A stretch of 64,000 nt of DNA, from assembly GCA_013398175.1 (NCBI GenBank), contig VZRZ01005138.1:583817-647816 (forward strand). The letters run 5' to 3'. Shown in pieces: positions 40,301 through 53,047 of this stretch (its first letter is position 1; each line of letters starts with the position of its first letter). The notes beneath the pieces were generated by a model. The model saw only the letters and a program-made list of their open reading frames with translations. It was not told the origin of the DNA and ran no database searches. Source of the DNA: Climacteris rufus. Taxonomy: Eukaryota; Chordata; Aves; Passeriformes; Climacteridae. The position numbers were made by a program, and so were the translations under genes.

Positions 40301-43300
40301 CAGGACCACTTCCATTGCTTTGGCTGCCTTTTCTTACAGTGAGGTTTATCAAACTCCACATCACTCACTCTGCCTGTAACAAATAAAAGTCAATGTAGCA
40401 CACTCTCAGGAGAAACAGAATTCACTGTCTCCCCTCGCTGAACTCAGGCTTACAAAATTCAGCCTTGTACACCTGCACAAGCAACAGGGGTGACTTTTAT
40501 CTGCAGGCCATCTGATTTGCATGATAATGGGAGTTTTGTTCCCGAGAAACATTATTTCTCAACAATTGAATATGAAGATTTCAGTGCTGTGGCCTAAGCC
40601 TATCTGCAACAGGCAGAAGTAAAAGCTGTGATGATAAGCAGTCTCTAGACTAAACAGGTGAGACAAATGTCCTTTAGGATGATGATTAGCTCCAGTCAGG
40701 GGCATGTGGCTCTAATTGGCAATTTCAAGTGTGAGTTGGCGACTGGAGGCATTTGATACTGCTTGCCTCTTGCTGAAATGCAATAAAAGAGAGCTCACCA
40801 CTGGAGGCAGAAATACGGAGCAGTAACATTAACTGTATCACAGTGCTGAAATAAAGTGTTTGGTCTTACGAAATGACAAGGCAGAGCAATGTTGCCATTG
40901 TTTTAGTCAACTTTTATGAAAATAATTTATTAAGCTTCTCCTGAACCTTACATAGTACATCAAAACCAGACGAGAAACAGCTTGAAACTTTATTTGCTGC
41001 TCTTAAGGAATCTGGTTGTCAAAACCGTGGAAAAGCCCAAGCAATGCAGACAGACGAGTTCTGTCTATCCTCCACCTATAGAAGGTAATGCTGCAGAGAA
41101 AGCCCAGCCATGAGGTGCAAAGGCAGCTCCCTGCAGAGCACGGCCAATCTTTCTGCACCTACTGCACTGCAGTGCAGGCGGGAGAGTTGGTATTTCTACA
41201 GCACCACAAGAAAACCCAGTGAGTTCAGAGGTTTGTTAGCATTTTTCAATGGATAGATAAACTGATAGGGCTACAGTGTTCAGCTGCTGAGCCACAGCAG
41301 AAAAGGCTTTCTTCTGTTCAGTGCTCAATCCAAGCTAATTCACACTCACAGCCCCAGCATCCAGGTAGGTGTGTCATGGTAAAGCTTAATAACTTGCAGT
41401 TCTTGTACAGAAAAGGAACAAAAATTGCATTTCCCTGTGGTAACTTTAGCTAGCTTAAGGAAGAAAAGGGGAGAGTGTACATGTGTGTTTACTGTTAAGA
41501 TTTGGATTGTTTAGGGCTTTCTTTGTGCAGAGGTGATAAGTGTTCGCTTGTCAAGTTGACCTCCAGCTTCACTGCTTAATAGCAATGAGAAGCTCTGCTC
41601 CCACATCACAAAAATCATGATGGGCAGATTCAGACCTCCAAAAAATAAGGGATAAAAGTAGGATCTCTACTCTTGGGCAAGGCCAGTGTAGACGTTTGCA
41701 TAAGATTCAGCAGACTAACCTGAGGAAGACTTATTAAAAATTGATCTCCTGGAGTAACAACTGGAAAGATTGCAGTTTCTCAGAAAAGAAAGAAAATGGC
41801 AACAGCAAAAAATAAAGCAACCCAGATGGCCCATAAGCAGACTAATTATATGAAAGACCCAGAAGCAACTCTGAAGTTACCAATCCAGCTGCCGAGAGCA
41901 TCTACCAGGTTGCCAGATGTTGCCAATGAAAACCTATCTTCCACAGTTCATCAAAGAAGTGGAGCTGCCTGGTGAAGTGAAACCTTTGCCAATAAAATAA
42001 ATATTTTATCTAAAAAATATTTTCTACTAGGAAATGTTGAAAATTATAAAATTTTAACAACATGTCCAACCCCATGTTACAGTAGATAAATAATGAAACA
42101 TACATACAGAATGCATTGGCAAGATCTTATTGACAGGAAATCTATGTTTAACATTTTATTTTTAGGGCTACAGTCTTGGATTGCATTAAACAAAGTGGTT
42201 TTATGAGGCATGAGGTTGATGGTACTCAGCTGGGGTTTGGGTAATTTGCCTTGAATCTAGCAATCACTTTTGCCACCTTGAGATAAAGGCTTAAAGACAA
42301 CAAAGGTGGAGGAGCCAAAGGTGACAGTAGTAGGCACTGGGAGGCAGAGAGGCTGCAGAAATGACAATGAGCCACTCTGTGGCTGCCAAGTCACCTGGCC
42401 CAGAGCTCTGGGTCCCACAAGACACAACAAAGAGGGGCAGCAATTCTAGATGGGTAACTTACATTTTGATTCTGCCAAATTTTATGAACTGAGCAAATGG
42501 ATGGCTGCTAAAAGGGCCTCCAGCAATTGGTAAAGTGTTTCAGCAAGGAGCAGTGTAGACATACATGGCTTCACCACTGGAGACACAGACTGCCCAACAC
42601 ATTCATGCAACCACTTGTTTTAATTCTGTTATGAGATCAAATTAATATTCCATTTTAAATCAGGAAATTATGTATTTTAAAAATCCTGGGTAATTTTTCA
42701 AATGTGTCTATTAATGTTGCCAATCCAGTGCCTTGGAAATAGTATGTCAGTTCATCCTGAGGCCAAAACCCAAACTGCCTGTTAGCGAGGCAAAACATCT
42801 CTTTTTTTCCAACGAACATGTATGGGTGTATTGGGATTCACACAAGCATATTTGGCAGCTTCTTCAAGTAATTCTTGGCCTGCAGAGCATCCACTAAACA
42901 TGGGGAGTATTTTCTGTTCAGCAATATGATATGAATAAGAATGTGCTACTGGAAGATGAGCTATGGCACTTCTATCATAATCTAATTTGTCAAATATAGT
43001 TTACAGTATTTTATAATAATAATCAATAGCACAACATGTCTAAAAACTGCAAGGGTTAGGGTTGGAGGATGTCACCCATAATGTCTTTAATAATACATAA
43101 GTCCTCAAATGTGCAACTAAATCACTGAAATATATGAGCTTAATTTGGAACCTCTTACACTTGGAAAATTCATATCTCTTTTTTAATAACTGGCTACAGA
43201 ATTTGCAGACTAGACCAAATTTTTCTAATTTGTTTTCTTGGCTCTTGAATGCACTAAATGGGATGGATTCCCCATGATCAATGTGAAAAAACATATAAAC

Positions 43301-44722
43301 CACAAGATCATGTCCTTTGTGGCCTCTCTCCCCTGCCTGTTTACACCTCATCTTATCCTGATAACTTAGGACATTCCTGCAGAAAACCTAAATGTGGCTA
43401 TTTATCTGAGTTCCTGCAACACACAGATTTATTGCTGACTCTCAGAGTTAGAAACAAATGCATTTGGGAATGCATTTCCTGAAACTGTTAACGGACTTGA
43501 CAGAATAAGAGTGGGGGAGAGGGTGGGTACTAAGAACGAATAACCCATTATTCCTTCCTGTAACATAACCCATTATTCCTTCTTTAGTAAACAAATTATA
43601 GTCTTGGTTAGAGTCCTAATTTACAAAAAATGCCTTTACCTCTCCAAAGATCACTTTATAGCCACTGCGGAATTCTGGATGTCCTGTGACTACTGAGTAT
43701 CCTTGGAAAAGCTCTAATTTTGCTGCTACATTTATGAGGTACTTGTGCTTAGATACTTAAATTAGGTCTCTTGGCATTGTCCTGTATTTGAAAGAAGCCA
43801 CACTACTGGATATGATGCCTTCAGGACAGTAAGATAATCAGGTCTGGGCATGCAGGAACAGAAGAGCTGGAGAGGCTGCCCAGCTCAGTCGCAGGTGACA
43901 CAGCACCTCTCACCTGCAGGGCTCGTGGCAGGCAGGATGCAGAGTAAGACGTACATGGTAACAGCCTGGGAGAAGACAGCTACTTTTCCTTGCATCGGCT
44001 GTCTGAGAACATAAATGTTACTTTCAGACGATCTAATTTTGATGTCTTATTCTGCCCCACTCAAGGGCATGATGCTTGTTAGTTAGCTCCTCAGCAGAGG
44101 GACGAGCAGTGCACAGAGACTCTCCACACTTTGTCACCAACATTCACAAAACAGCTTGTTCTTTCTGTGAGTCCTCTGTAGCTCATGTAGGATAAGAAAC
44201 TACAGGAAGACTAAGAGCTTTAAAGACCTTTCAGGCAAGTATTTTCTAAGCAGTACAACTATCTGTTCCTGTTTCATCTGAGTCTGAAAGATCCACAATG
44301 ATAAATAGGGAAATTAAAATGTGAAGAGAAAGCTATTAGTGGAGACACTGAGCTTGAGCCTGCCAAGGAAGCTCAAAACACCAGGAAAACAGTGTTGGTG
44401 GAGCAAGGACATTAAATAAAATGACAATTCAAAACGTTCACATTTTCAAACTTATGCACCCGGTGTGTGTGGGGGGAAGGCAGGCAAAAGGAAGGCAAGT
44501 CAAAGGCAGACAAAGAGGTGCCAGAGAGGGGCAAAGAGCATGCTACATTCTGCACTGTAGGCAATCAAAGGAATAATGTACATGTGAATTAACTCATTAG
44601 TGGTTCCTGGAGTGAATCTTAGAGATCATGAAACACCAACTGACAAGGCTCTACAAAAAAAAAAAATCTGTTTAGTAAATGAAAGAAGAAAAATCATAAA
44701 TAAACCAAAGTTGGCTTCAATA
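37331..44722. other. Intergenic DNA between the CpG island and the DPYD 3' end
   Basis: Mostly AT-rich. I looked here on the plus strand for exons following the candidate exon at 36729 and found none that I could defend. ORFs at 38.5-38.9 and 40.1-40.4 kb are short and overlapped on both strands. At 40.78-40.86 kb a TATA-like CAATAAAAG is followed 60-70 bp later by AATAAAGTGTTTGGTC, an LTR-like or minimal-transcript arrangement. Confidence 0.55.
43540..43582 (+). repeat. Short direct repeat with 25-bp period
   Basis: ATAACCCATTATTCCTTC occurs at 43540-43557 and again at 43565-43582. It is probably a local slippage duplication. Confidence 0.9.
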
Positions 44723-44728
44723 TTTATT
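44723..44728 (-). promoter_or_regulatory. Candidate distal poly(A) signal of DPYD
   Basis: A second minus-strand AATAAA within AT-rich DNA, about 1.25 kb past the stop. The spacing is similar to the long human DPYD 3' UTR as I remember it. It could be the main signal, with the one at 45384 used less, or the reverse. Confidence 0.4.
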
Positions 44729-45383
44729 TATAATTCAGTGTACAATTCATAAATCAAGAAACAAAAGCCAGGGTACATTTTTAATCAAAGCTTTTGCTGC
44801 TCACAATGTATGGTATAAGAAATCGAACTAATAGATCATTTATATTGTTATGAAACTAAAGGCTTTATCTTCTTAAGTGGAGTAAAGCAGACAGCAATAT
44901 GTTTATACTAGAAAGTTCCTACTGTGAGTGAAAAATGGATTAAAATTGAGATATTGTTTAGCAAGACAGATGAATCTGTATTTATTTTTGGCTGTGAAAT
45001 TACTACAACCACACATAACCAAGAAGTATGAAGAACTAGCACAGGGGGAAATCGCCTTGCCAGTTTGCCCTGTGTGTCTGTGTTTGGCAAATGCAGCCTG
45101 CGGGGTGTGTAGTCCATTTGCACGTAGTCAGATCTCTGACCTGTAATGTGTACATTCTGGAACATTAACTGGCACAATTAAAAAGTTATTTAGAGGATGA
45201 GCTTGGAGCAAAAAATGTTCTTGCTTCTCAGAATCCTGAAACGCAACCTGGACTTCCTAATAGGCCATTTTAACTGTTTGCAGAGAGATGTTATAAGTGT
45301 TCACTGAGGGGGGAAAGTCACAATCAAGCCACCCGTGCAACGCACAAATATGAAGAGTCCAGCATGTGTCAGTGCAAAGCAAA

Positions 45384-45389
45384 TTTATT
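45384..45389 (-). promoter_or_regulatory. Candidate proximal poly(A) signal of DPYD
   Basis: A canonical AATAAA on the minus strand, 587 nt past the stop codon. It is followed by a TG-containing stretch (TGCACTGACACATGCTGG) that could act as downstream element. It is the first canonical hexamer I found after the stop. Use in vivo is not shown. Confidence 0.45.
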
Positions 45390-45975
45390 CGATAAAGTGA
45401 CTAGTGTGAAAAAGAATTAGAAAGGATTATAAAAATATGCTACCATATGTTGTAGTAGTTGAAAGTGATTAATCCAGTTATTAAATCCCATTTTAAACTC
45501 CCTTTCATTTCTGTCTATAGAAAAATAGAAGCCACGCTTTGTTGGAATGCTATGTAGTTAATTACATCTTCTAAGAAACTCTTTTAAAACTAAATGTAAT
45601 GTTTAATTACAAAATGCCCTCCTTAAAAACAGTTAGCTTGTACATTGATTTGTAGTTCATTAAAAAGGCTTTCTTAATTATATTTCCAGGCAGAAAATAC
45701 ATAGATATCAAAGAGTCTATACAGAAGTTTTGAAATCACAGCATGATTGTAACAAGAAAGTTACACTTCAAATAGTGGACAGCTGACAGCCATGACCACC
45801 TTTCAGTAATTTCACAATTTAATTGTTGTAAAAATAGTAATTGGAAAGCCGTGTTCATTGTACCGGCTATCAATACTACATTTTTTATACGAGTAGATTT
45901 TTAAGGACTAATTAGAAAGCAAATCAATTGCATCAAACAAGTGTAAAGTTGCCATCAGCTGCTGGGCCGGGCACC
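45384..45975 (-). other. DPYD: DPYD 3' untranslated region (proximal estimate)
   Basis: This is the sequence after the TGA stop, up to the first minus-strand AATAAA (45384-45389). It is AT-rich and has stop codons in all frames, as expected for a 3' UTR. The end is inferred. A second AATAAA at 44723-44728 would give a UTR of about 1.25 kb, nearer to what I recall for the human transcript, so the UTR may extend to about 44.7 kb. Confidence 0.55.
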
Positions 45976-46146
45976 TCAACACGCGGGGTTCACGGCTAAG
46001 GGCAGCCCGCGCCTTGGCTCGTAGGGGGTTGTCCTGGAAACCATGCGGATGCAGTCGATAACAGGGCACACGCTGAGACACAGGGTGCAGCCTGTACAGC
46101 TGTCAGTAACCGTGGGCAGGTGGGTCTCGGCATCAAACTGGATAGC
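45976..46146 (-). CDS. DPYD: DPYD terminal coding exon (exon 23 by human numbering), C-terminus of dihydropyrimidine dehydrogenase
   Basis: This exon encodes the last 56 residues and a TGA stop (45976-45978) of dihydropyrimidine dehydrogenase, the cytosolic NADPH-dependent enzyme that reduces uracil and thymine in the first, rate-limiting step of pyrimidine breakdown and also inactivates 5-fluorouracil. The translation starts AIQFDAETHLPTVTDSC and ends VNPAC. It contains the ferredoxin-type motif CTGCTLCLSVCP, which supplies ligands for a [4Fe-4S] cluster in the electron-transfer chain between the flavins. The exon is 171 nt including the stop, the length I know for human exon 23. The acceptor, read on the minus strand, is CAG before GCTATC (46147-46149). 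An ATG-initiated reading frame continues about 20 codons upstream, but that part is intron, so the exon must begin at the acceptor. The intron is phase 0. No frameshift or missing cysteine is seen. Differences from human are conservative. Confidence 0.97.
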   Translation of the reverse strand, partial: AIQFDAETHLPTVTDSCTGCTLCLSVCPVIDCIRMVSRTTPYEPRRGLPLAVNPAC

Positions 46147-48788
46147 CTGTGACCAGGAATAAACATTATTGATGTCACTCACAGAAAAGGTCAGCACCGC
46201 TCCCATTCTAGTGTCTGCATTTCCTGCACTACAGCACTTGGAGACATCTTGGTGTGATTCTGCACTGCAGCTATAGCAACTGTTCCACTGTCAGGGAACA
46301 AAACAACCCCCATCTCCAGACACTGTGAAATTAGAGATGTGGGCCAAATAACACCTTGGCAAAAGCTCACAGGTCACAAGGGCTGGTCACAAAAGGAGGA
46401 GTTTGGCCCATGATATTTAAACTCCCAGAGGGTACTTCTCCTTCACGTGAAGGAAATATTTCCTAAGACAGCAGTGTGCTGGGGTTATTGGTTTAGAGCA
46501 GACACCAGACCACACCTGTACAGCTTCACCGCGATGCCCATCACAAGGCATTCTTTTGACCTTTACTTTCAGCACAGCATAAACAATCTAATCTAATAAA
46601 CAGTAGAGGCAAACACAGCTCATTGTGCCTCATGGGATTATTGTCCTTAGCAAACCTTTGAAAGGGATATCGGAGTTTGGGGCAGGCAGAGCTTGCTTTA
46701 GCTCTCATGTTCCATGCAGTGAATCCTCATTACCAATTAGGGTGATAAGTGTATTTGAATGTGAAATAACAGTTGCAGTCTCAATGATATAAGCTCCTGG
46801 TATAAAGGAAATGGCAATTAAAAGCAAAAACAAAAGCATCACACGACCACAAAAGCTTCAATATCTAAGAAGCAAGGCTAGAAAACGAAAAAAATTAAAA
46901 GTGCTGAAAACACTATCTACTTTTAAGAGCTTAGGAGGGAAAATCAGGCCTGAAAGCTGAACTCTGGCAAACAAGCAGTGCCTTAGCAAATCTCCCTGAC
47001 CATTGTCATCATCTGGGGGATGAAGGGAGGTGATGGGAGGTACTGGTGCTGCTGCAGGCTGGCTCCAAAGACAGATTTGTGGCATTTGGGGTTTCACTAC
47101 TAGGAAGACACAGAAGTTGCTGTAGCAACCAGCAAGAGCATGAAGTCTGTAGTAACTGCCCTGGATCTCTGAGTTTTAGTTTAGCTTGAGTGCAAAGAGT
47201 GGTCTGGCTTGTGAGTATTTAAGGGGGACTCCTTTCTCTCTCCCTAACAACAATGCTCATCTTGAAAGGGAGTTCAAAGAGGGAGAGGAAGTCAGGACTA
47301 CAGTGCTGACTTTAAATTAAGGAAAGCTCTTCTGTTGGAGTCATACAAGGTGACAGCTGTGTAGAGCAGCATGGATATTACTAAAACAATAGCATAAAGC
47401 AGATGCTGTTTTGAAGGTAAGGGCGCTTGTTGATTTATTTGCAATTAGGAATTATTTTGCAATTCTGTTCAATTAATTTCAATTTCCCTAATTAAATAAG
47501 GAAAAAGCATCTTTCTTTTGTGCTTAGAAAACCTTCTGGGGGTTTAAACTTTGGTTATTTTGGTGCTGATCTTTTTTTCCAGTTACAGAAAATAAAATTT
47601 TGCTAACCCTAAACCCAATCTTTTGCTCTCCAAGGGCTATATGAAAAATATAATATTCCTGAGAAATTTGATGGAAAGGGAAGAAGTGAAGACTGCAATG
47701 TCAAGAAGAAATTTAGACAGTTAAAAGGCTACTGAAGTAATATATTTTGGTATAAATGCAGTATTAATTTTCTAGTATCAGCAGAAAAAACTTTGCTCTG
47801 ACATACTTTTTTTAATTGCAGGAGTTGATTTTATAGGGAAGACTTCTTTCTGTGACTGTATGTAGTTCAGGTCATCAGACCTATTATTGATTAGACTAAA
47901 TTAAAGACAAACAAAACCTCCTGCTGTCCAGAGGAAACTTGGTGCTCAGTTAAAGTATTTGTTTTTGACAAGCTCTTCTCAGACTAAGACGTGAGGAAAA
48001 ATTAATGCAGAAATTATTGCTTGCCACATACTGGAGTCCACAAAAGTTATGCTAGACCAAATTTTGGTTTTCTAAAAGAAAATGAGTCCTCCTGTACTGC
48101 TTTTTTTACTGCAGACCAGTCCATCAGCTCCAGTGGACATTGCATGGAATGGCACCTAGACATGCTGATATATTTCATACAATTTGTTACCACATTGAGC
48201 ATAAATCAGAGAAATACTTTGCTGCAAACAGGAACCTCAGCCATTTTCTGGTCACAATGATTTCTGCAAACTTCAGCCTGCTATTCTAAACCTTGGCAGT
48301 TATCCTGGAGAAAGGATTTGTAGCTCAATTAAGATCAAAACAAAATCCCACCTGCCTGAAACCTGAATTAGTTTGGTTACTCTGAGGGTTTTCTTAAAAA
48401 GCATTTGGCAATAAGACCAGCCCTTGTCTCCTTGCATCCCCTTGGTGGGAAGGGACGTGTTCTTTCCTTTCTCCCTCATGTACTTGAAAACCATCAAGAA
48501 CTACATTTGCTGCCATTCAGCGTGGGGCTCCTTCATTTTCTTCCTCTTAAAAGAACCCCCATTGCAGTCAGGGCCCTGTGACAGTGGCACACTCTGCACA
48601 GCCCTCCAGGACCAGCCGTGCTCTGGCATGCCTTGTGAGCCAGAGCCTGGGAGCGTCATGGGCTTTGAATCCAACATTTTAGGCATCTGTTTTTACCACC
48701 TGTTCATTAACAGAAGGTGAATTCTTTCTTCCCAGCAGCAGAAAGATAACTTATCATGCCTTTCTGCTAATTACAGCTGTGCTCTTAC
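46147..48788 (-). other. DPYD: DPYD intron 22
   Basis: A 2,642-nt phase-0 intron between the two Fe-S exons, with a GTAAGA donor and CAG acceptor on the minus strand. I see no other exon, transposon or RNA gene in it. ORFs here are short and interrupted. Confidence 0.9.
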
Positions 48789-48929
48789 CTGGTAGCCAGA
48801 ATCATTACAGGTCATGTAGCATTTGCCACAGTTGATACACATTTCCTCGTCAATCAGAGCCACAACTTGCTCTGTGTTGCACAGATCACCATATGTTCCA
48901 ATATACTGCAGTGCTTTTCCAATTACATC
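48789..48929 (-). CDS. DPYD: DPYD exon 22 (iron-sulphur cluster exon)
   Basis: Internal exon of 141 nt (47 codons, phase 0 at both ends) of dihydropyrimidine dehydrogenase. The translation begins DVIGKALQYIGTYGDL and ends CYMTCNDSGYQ. It carries the motif CINCGKCYMTC, the first of the two C-terminal four-cysteine motifs that bind [4Fe-4S] clusters and relay electrons from NADPH/FAD toward the FMN pyrimidine site. The acceptor follows a strong polypyrimidine tract (nine T then five C, ending TAG at 48930-48932 on the minus strand). The donor is CAG followed by GTAAGAGC (48781-48788). Length and borders match human exon 22, and all four cysteines are present. The coding sequence joins in frame to the exon at 45976-46146 across a 2,642-nt intron. 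The middle (GTYGDLCNTEQ) is less conserved than the cluster motif, as expected for a surface segment. Confidence 0.97.
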
Positions 48930-49239
48930 CTAGGGGGAAAAAAAAAGTTATTGACTCATTTATAAGATACCTAAGCAGTCTCTATAGCTGCACAGGAGCG
49001 CTCTCTAGTACTTTAATATGGAAGATTTGGCCATGCATTTTGATGATGTTTAGGATGTTTCTTATACATTTTCAAGTGGCTGACCTTCATGCCTCCTGTA
49101 AAATACAAGGAATCTTCCATACAGGCACATTTTGAATGTAGGCAGTACTAGAAGTACGCATTGTTGTTGCCCTGAGTTTTGCAGTTCTGATGTTTTCATT
49201 CTTTTGTAACTAGTTCTCAGACATTCTCTGTAAACATAG

Positions 49240-49470
49240 CCATGTTATTGTAACGGTATCTTATTATTTACATTCCTTTCTCCTGGGCACAGAAGTTTGA
49301 TGGACATTTCCTTCGACCAGTGTGATTGAGGGGAGGCTCATTGTCTCCTCCAATCCACAGTGGTTAATAAGACACATATAAAATAAAGATGGGCGGGGGT
49401 CCGCCAGCAGTTTGTTCTTTTGCTCTCAGGAGGTGTCCATGTCCTTCTCTCGTGTCGTTATTGCGACACA
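49240..49470 (+). mobile_element. Probable solo LTR of an avian endogenous retrovirus
   Basis: Reading on the plus strand: a TATA-like ACATATAAAATAAAG (near 49373-49387), then a GC-rich GGGCGGGGGTCCGCC segment, a pyrimidine-rich GTTTGTTCTTTTGCTCTC stretch, and an end at CGTTATTGCGACA (about 49468). This order resembles LTRs I associate with songbird ERVL-like elements. CpGs (TCGTGTCG, TTGCGACA) persist in otherwise CpG-poor DNA, suggesting fairly recent arrival. The 5' border is unclear, with TG starts possible at 49243 or 49249. No internal retroviral region is present. Confidence 0.5.
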
Positions 49471-52400
49471 TTGTGTACAAAGACGCTCTACAAATAGGTT
49501 ACACATTTAGTACTTGATTTTGCATGTGCTATTGTTTTGCCTTGATTGGGTGAAACTTCAAGGAACAAAATGCAATGTAAAACAGGAGTGACATGCTACA
49601 ATCAGATCATCTGTGGTCATTTCTCACCAGCACAGATTTAAGAACTCACGGCAAGGAAAGAGAGAATCATGATCAAAAAACCTGAGAGAACAATAACAGC
49701 TCTTCTCTCTTTTGCAAGATGCACAAATGACAGGATCATCAGTTTATTGCAAATACTGTACAGAAGTAAGCTCTGGGTGCAATCCTGCAAGATCTGTTAA
49801 CTTCATAGGGAGGAACTTGTGGCATCAGCCTTACACATCAGTGCTGCAAAAGGTCAGCACAGCACATGGGTATATACCATACGGGGAAGGTGTCCCTCTG
49901 AAAGAAGTTACTGGGGACCTGCCTGATGCAAACTCAAACCATTTCCATTTTACATCAAGGGAAACTGCAGAGTTCAGAGGCTGTTCAGCCTCACTCAGTC
50001 AATGGCAGATGGGAGAAGGCCCTGGTCCTCTGGTCTGCATCCATCCTTCAATTAAATTAGTTTAGCTTGTGGAAGTACAGCATAGATAATGAATATGACT
50101 GCATTTTAAAAGATTCACTTTCTGACTATATTGGTTGCCTGGATTTTTTGAGAGTTTACTAAGCACACTTCTACAACAGTTTCCATGTTGCAAACCAAGT
50201 TAAATTTTTTGTACAAGATTCTACATTGTTAAGATAACGCAAAGGACGGTTATGTGATACAACAAAACATTTTACTTTTGCTTTAAAAAGGTATATAGCT
50301 GTTGAGAAAGTATTAGAGAACTCTCTTTGAGTCATAGAAGGTCAGAACTGGCTTCAAAGTCATCCTACTGTAATAAACCAAGAAGTAATTATGATTCCAA
50401 TTATGAAATTTGATCCAAGTCAATTGAAAAGTGCTCAAGATCAAGCCAAATAAGAGTCACAGGCAAGTTTGCTTTGCTCTTACATTGCCAAGAAACATGA
50501 TAAGGATTTATTTTTGAATTCTGTTTCTCAATACTTTTTGAACAAGCAATACTAACCTTATTCCTAGTAGTCAAAAAATTATTCTGAAACTATCAGCAAC
50601 CATTTAAAGTATTTAGCAGTATGCTGTACTTAACCTGTATAATCTATACTCTCATACAATACTCTGTATATTGTTTTCCACTCTCATTGCAGAAAAACTG
50701 GATTATAGGAACTTAGATTTTCATTGCATATCTTATTTTGGGCAGCCTTACCTTGAAAAAAACTAAGCACTCCTAATTATTCCTATGCCACATCAGAGCG
50801 ATGGGTTAATGTGGCTTTATTAATGTTAGCTCTCAAGGAAAGCTGTGCTACATGAATTAAATGTGAAAATGAGTCCAACCTTGTCTTCCTAGTCTGCTAG
50901 GAAATTGCAAATCTGGCACTACTTTCTGAAAGAATGAGGTCTACCAGGCCTTCATCACTTGTACAATAGCATCTTTATGCAGAGACAAATTTCTTTGTTC
51001 ACTGGATGCAGTTTTAGGGTCTATGTAGTTGCTCCTAATGACTGTTGAGGTAGAAAATTCAACCAAATCCTATGCCCAGAAAGAAAGACTGGCAAATTAT
51101 ACCATTTTCTTGTTCCAAAAACACTCAAATGTTTTTCCTCTGCCAAGACCCTACGTTGCTGCCATGTGAAATACCTTGGTTGCATTCATTCAATGCTAAA
51201 AGCCTTCCAGTTCTTCTCAGCAACATGCAGAGAACATTAATGCTCTTTCAGCATAAAACAGCTATGGCACATTGCTAAAGGCAGCATGATGAGCATGGAC
51301 AGATGACTGTGAGCAAGTTATCACAGCTTAATGAGTTAACACTCATCAATAGAGCTGTGCAAGCTGATTATGTGCATGGTCCAAATTCACTGCAAATTTG
51401 AAGTAAAATCTGTTTGCTTAAACTGCTGTAAAAGGTCAATTACCTACTATGAAAGTGTTTCGGCTAATACTTTTTAGTAGAACAAGATTGGAAGATGAAG
51501 TGCTTTACTGTGATTCCACTGATGAACTACAGTCACTAAATCAAATGTGATCTCCTAGGAACTGCTTACACCCCCATCTTCTCATTTCCAGTTGTTACTC
51601 AAAAACACTCACAGATTTACTGGATTTACAGCAGTTTTCAGGTGTCTGCAGTCTTCTGTGTCAGTTGAAGTACTGTAGTGGTAGAATTCAGCCCAAACTT
51701 GTTTCAACTCTCATGCAGGCCTGTCTGCTGACAAGCCTTGTCTTTTGAACCTGCTACAGGTTTCAAAATACACATCTTTGTGTGATCTACTGCCCCCAGC
51801 AACACTAAGTATCCTTAAGCCTCTCTTGTGTGTATACAGCCCCCAAACATTCCACTGCCACAAATGCATCTTGCCTGCAAGTGATGAGCTGTGTGCTCAA
51901 GAATTTAAAGAAATTATGCAAAACCTGTACAACACACAATGAAGTAGTTTTCCACTGCCTGCCCATGTTGCAAAAGCATCAACATGAGGAGATTCCTGAT
52001 AGTAAAGAGCTTTTCAGTCTATAAAAAGCATATGTTTAAATAGCATAGGTAATTTCTCATAGAGGTTCTGGATCCACATTTGTATTCTTTAACTATTGTT
52101 TGGATGTTGACAAAACCCATAGAGCTCAAGTGGGTTGCAGAGCTGGGCTACTCAAATAATCGTGGAACGGAGGGCCTTGCTTGTGAGAGAAGACAAAAAA
52201 AAACTTACAAGATGTTTAGCCTAGGAAGATGAAGGCAGAGCAGGAATATAATGTCTACATGTATAGACATCAGGGAGGAAAAAGAGCTATTTAAATGAAA
52301 TTACAATGTTGGCACAAGAACTCATGATTATAAGCCAGTTGTGAATAAATTCAAAGCTGGAAATTAGAGAAGGCTTTTTAAATGGGAAAGGAGTGAGGTG

Positions 52401-53047
52401 GTTGATGGCCTTCCAGGGAAACAGCTGGAGGAGAGGGGAGAGACAGTCCAAGGTTTAGGATAGTATTAGATAGCTCAGGAAATGGTTGCTTGAAACAGCA
52501 TGATCAAAATTGATTTTTCCAGCTACAAACTTACAAAGGGAATAACAAAAACAATGCATAAGGCATGGTGATTTCTGCATTTTTAACCAAGTCTCACTTC
52601 TCACAGCTCATAAAAATACACTTTTGGGGACTTAGAATCCCAAATAGGGAGCATGATGGCACTTTAGAGGCCTGAAAGTGATTTCAAAAGACTATGTCAA
52701 TGATTTACTGCTCATTTGCACTCATTGGTATTGTGTCTTTTAATCACTTCTTTCTCTCAAGCAAAAACTGTATCTTTATTCATTTGCAAAGTTTCAAGAT
52801 ATTGACTAAAAAAGCAATGGTACTTAAAAGATGTTCTGCAGGTGCACTCTTTTACAGCATCTCAGAGCTTCTTGTTTTCATCAAATCATAAATGCTTGGA
52901 ACAAAATAAACAGTGCAGCAAGAAATAATCAGCTTTCACTGTTTAAAGTAGTTTCACTCCAAAAAGCAACTGTCTAAAATGGCACTATGGGATTCCACAC
53001 TTGGTGTATCTCAATGGCCTCCGGATCAAATTTGCACTGTTTGCGGA

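Noticed and set aside
43258..43482. Plus-strand 74-codon ORF considered as a second exon of the 36.7 kb candidate
   Set aside because: No convincing acceptor and donor, and no Ig-like Cys/Trp pattern.
45976..46206. A free-standing small ferredoxin gene starting at the ATG at 46206
   Set aside because: The cysteine motif is DPYD, and the first 20 codons lie upstream of the acceptor and are intron.
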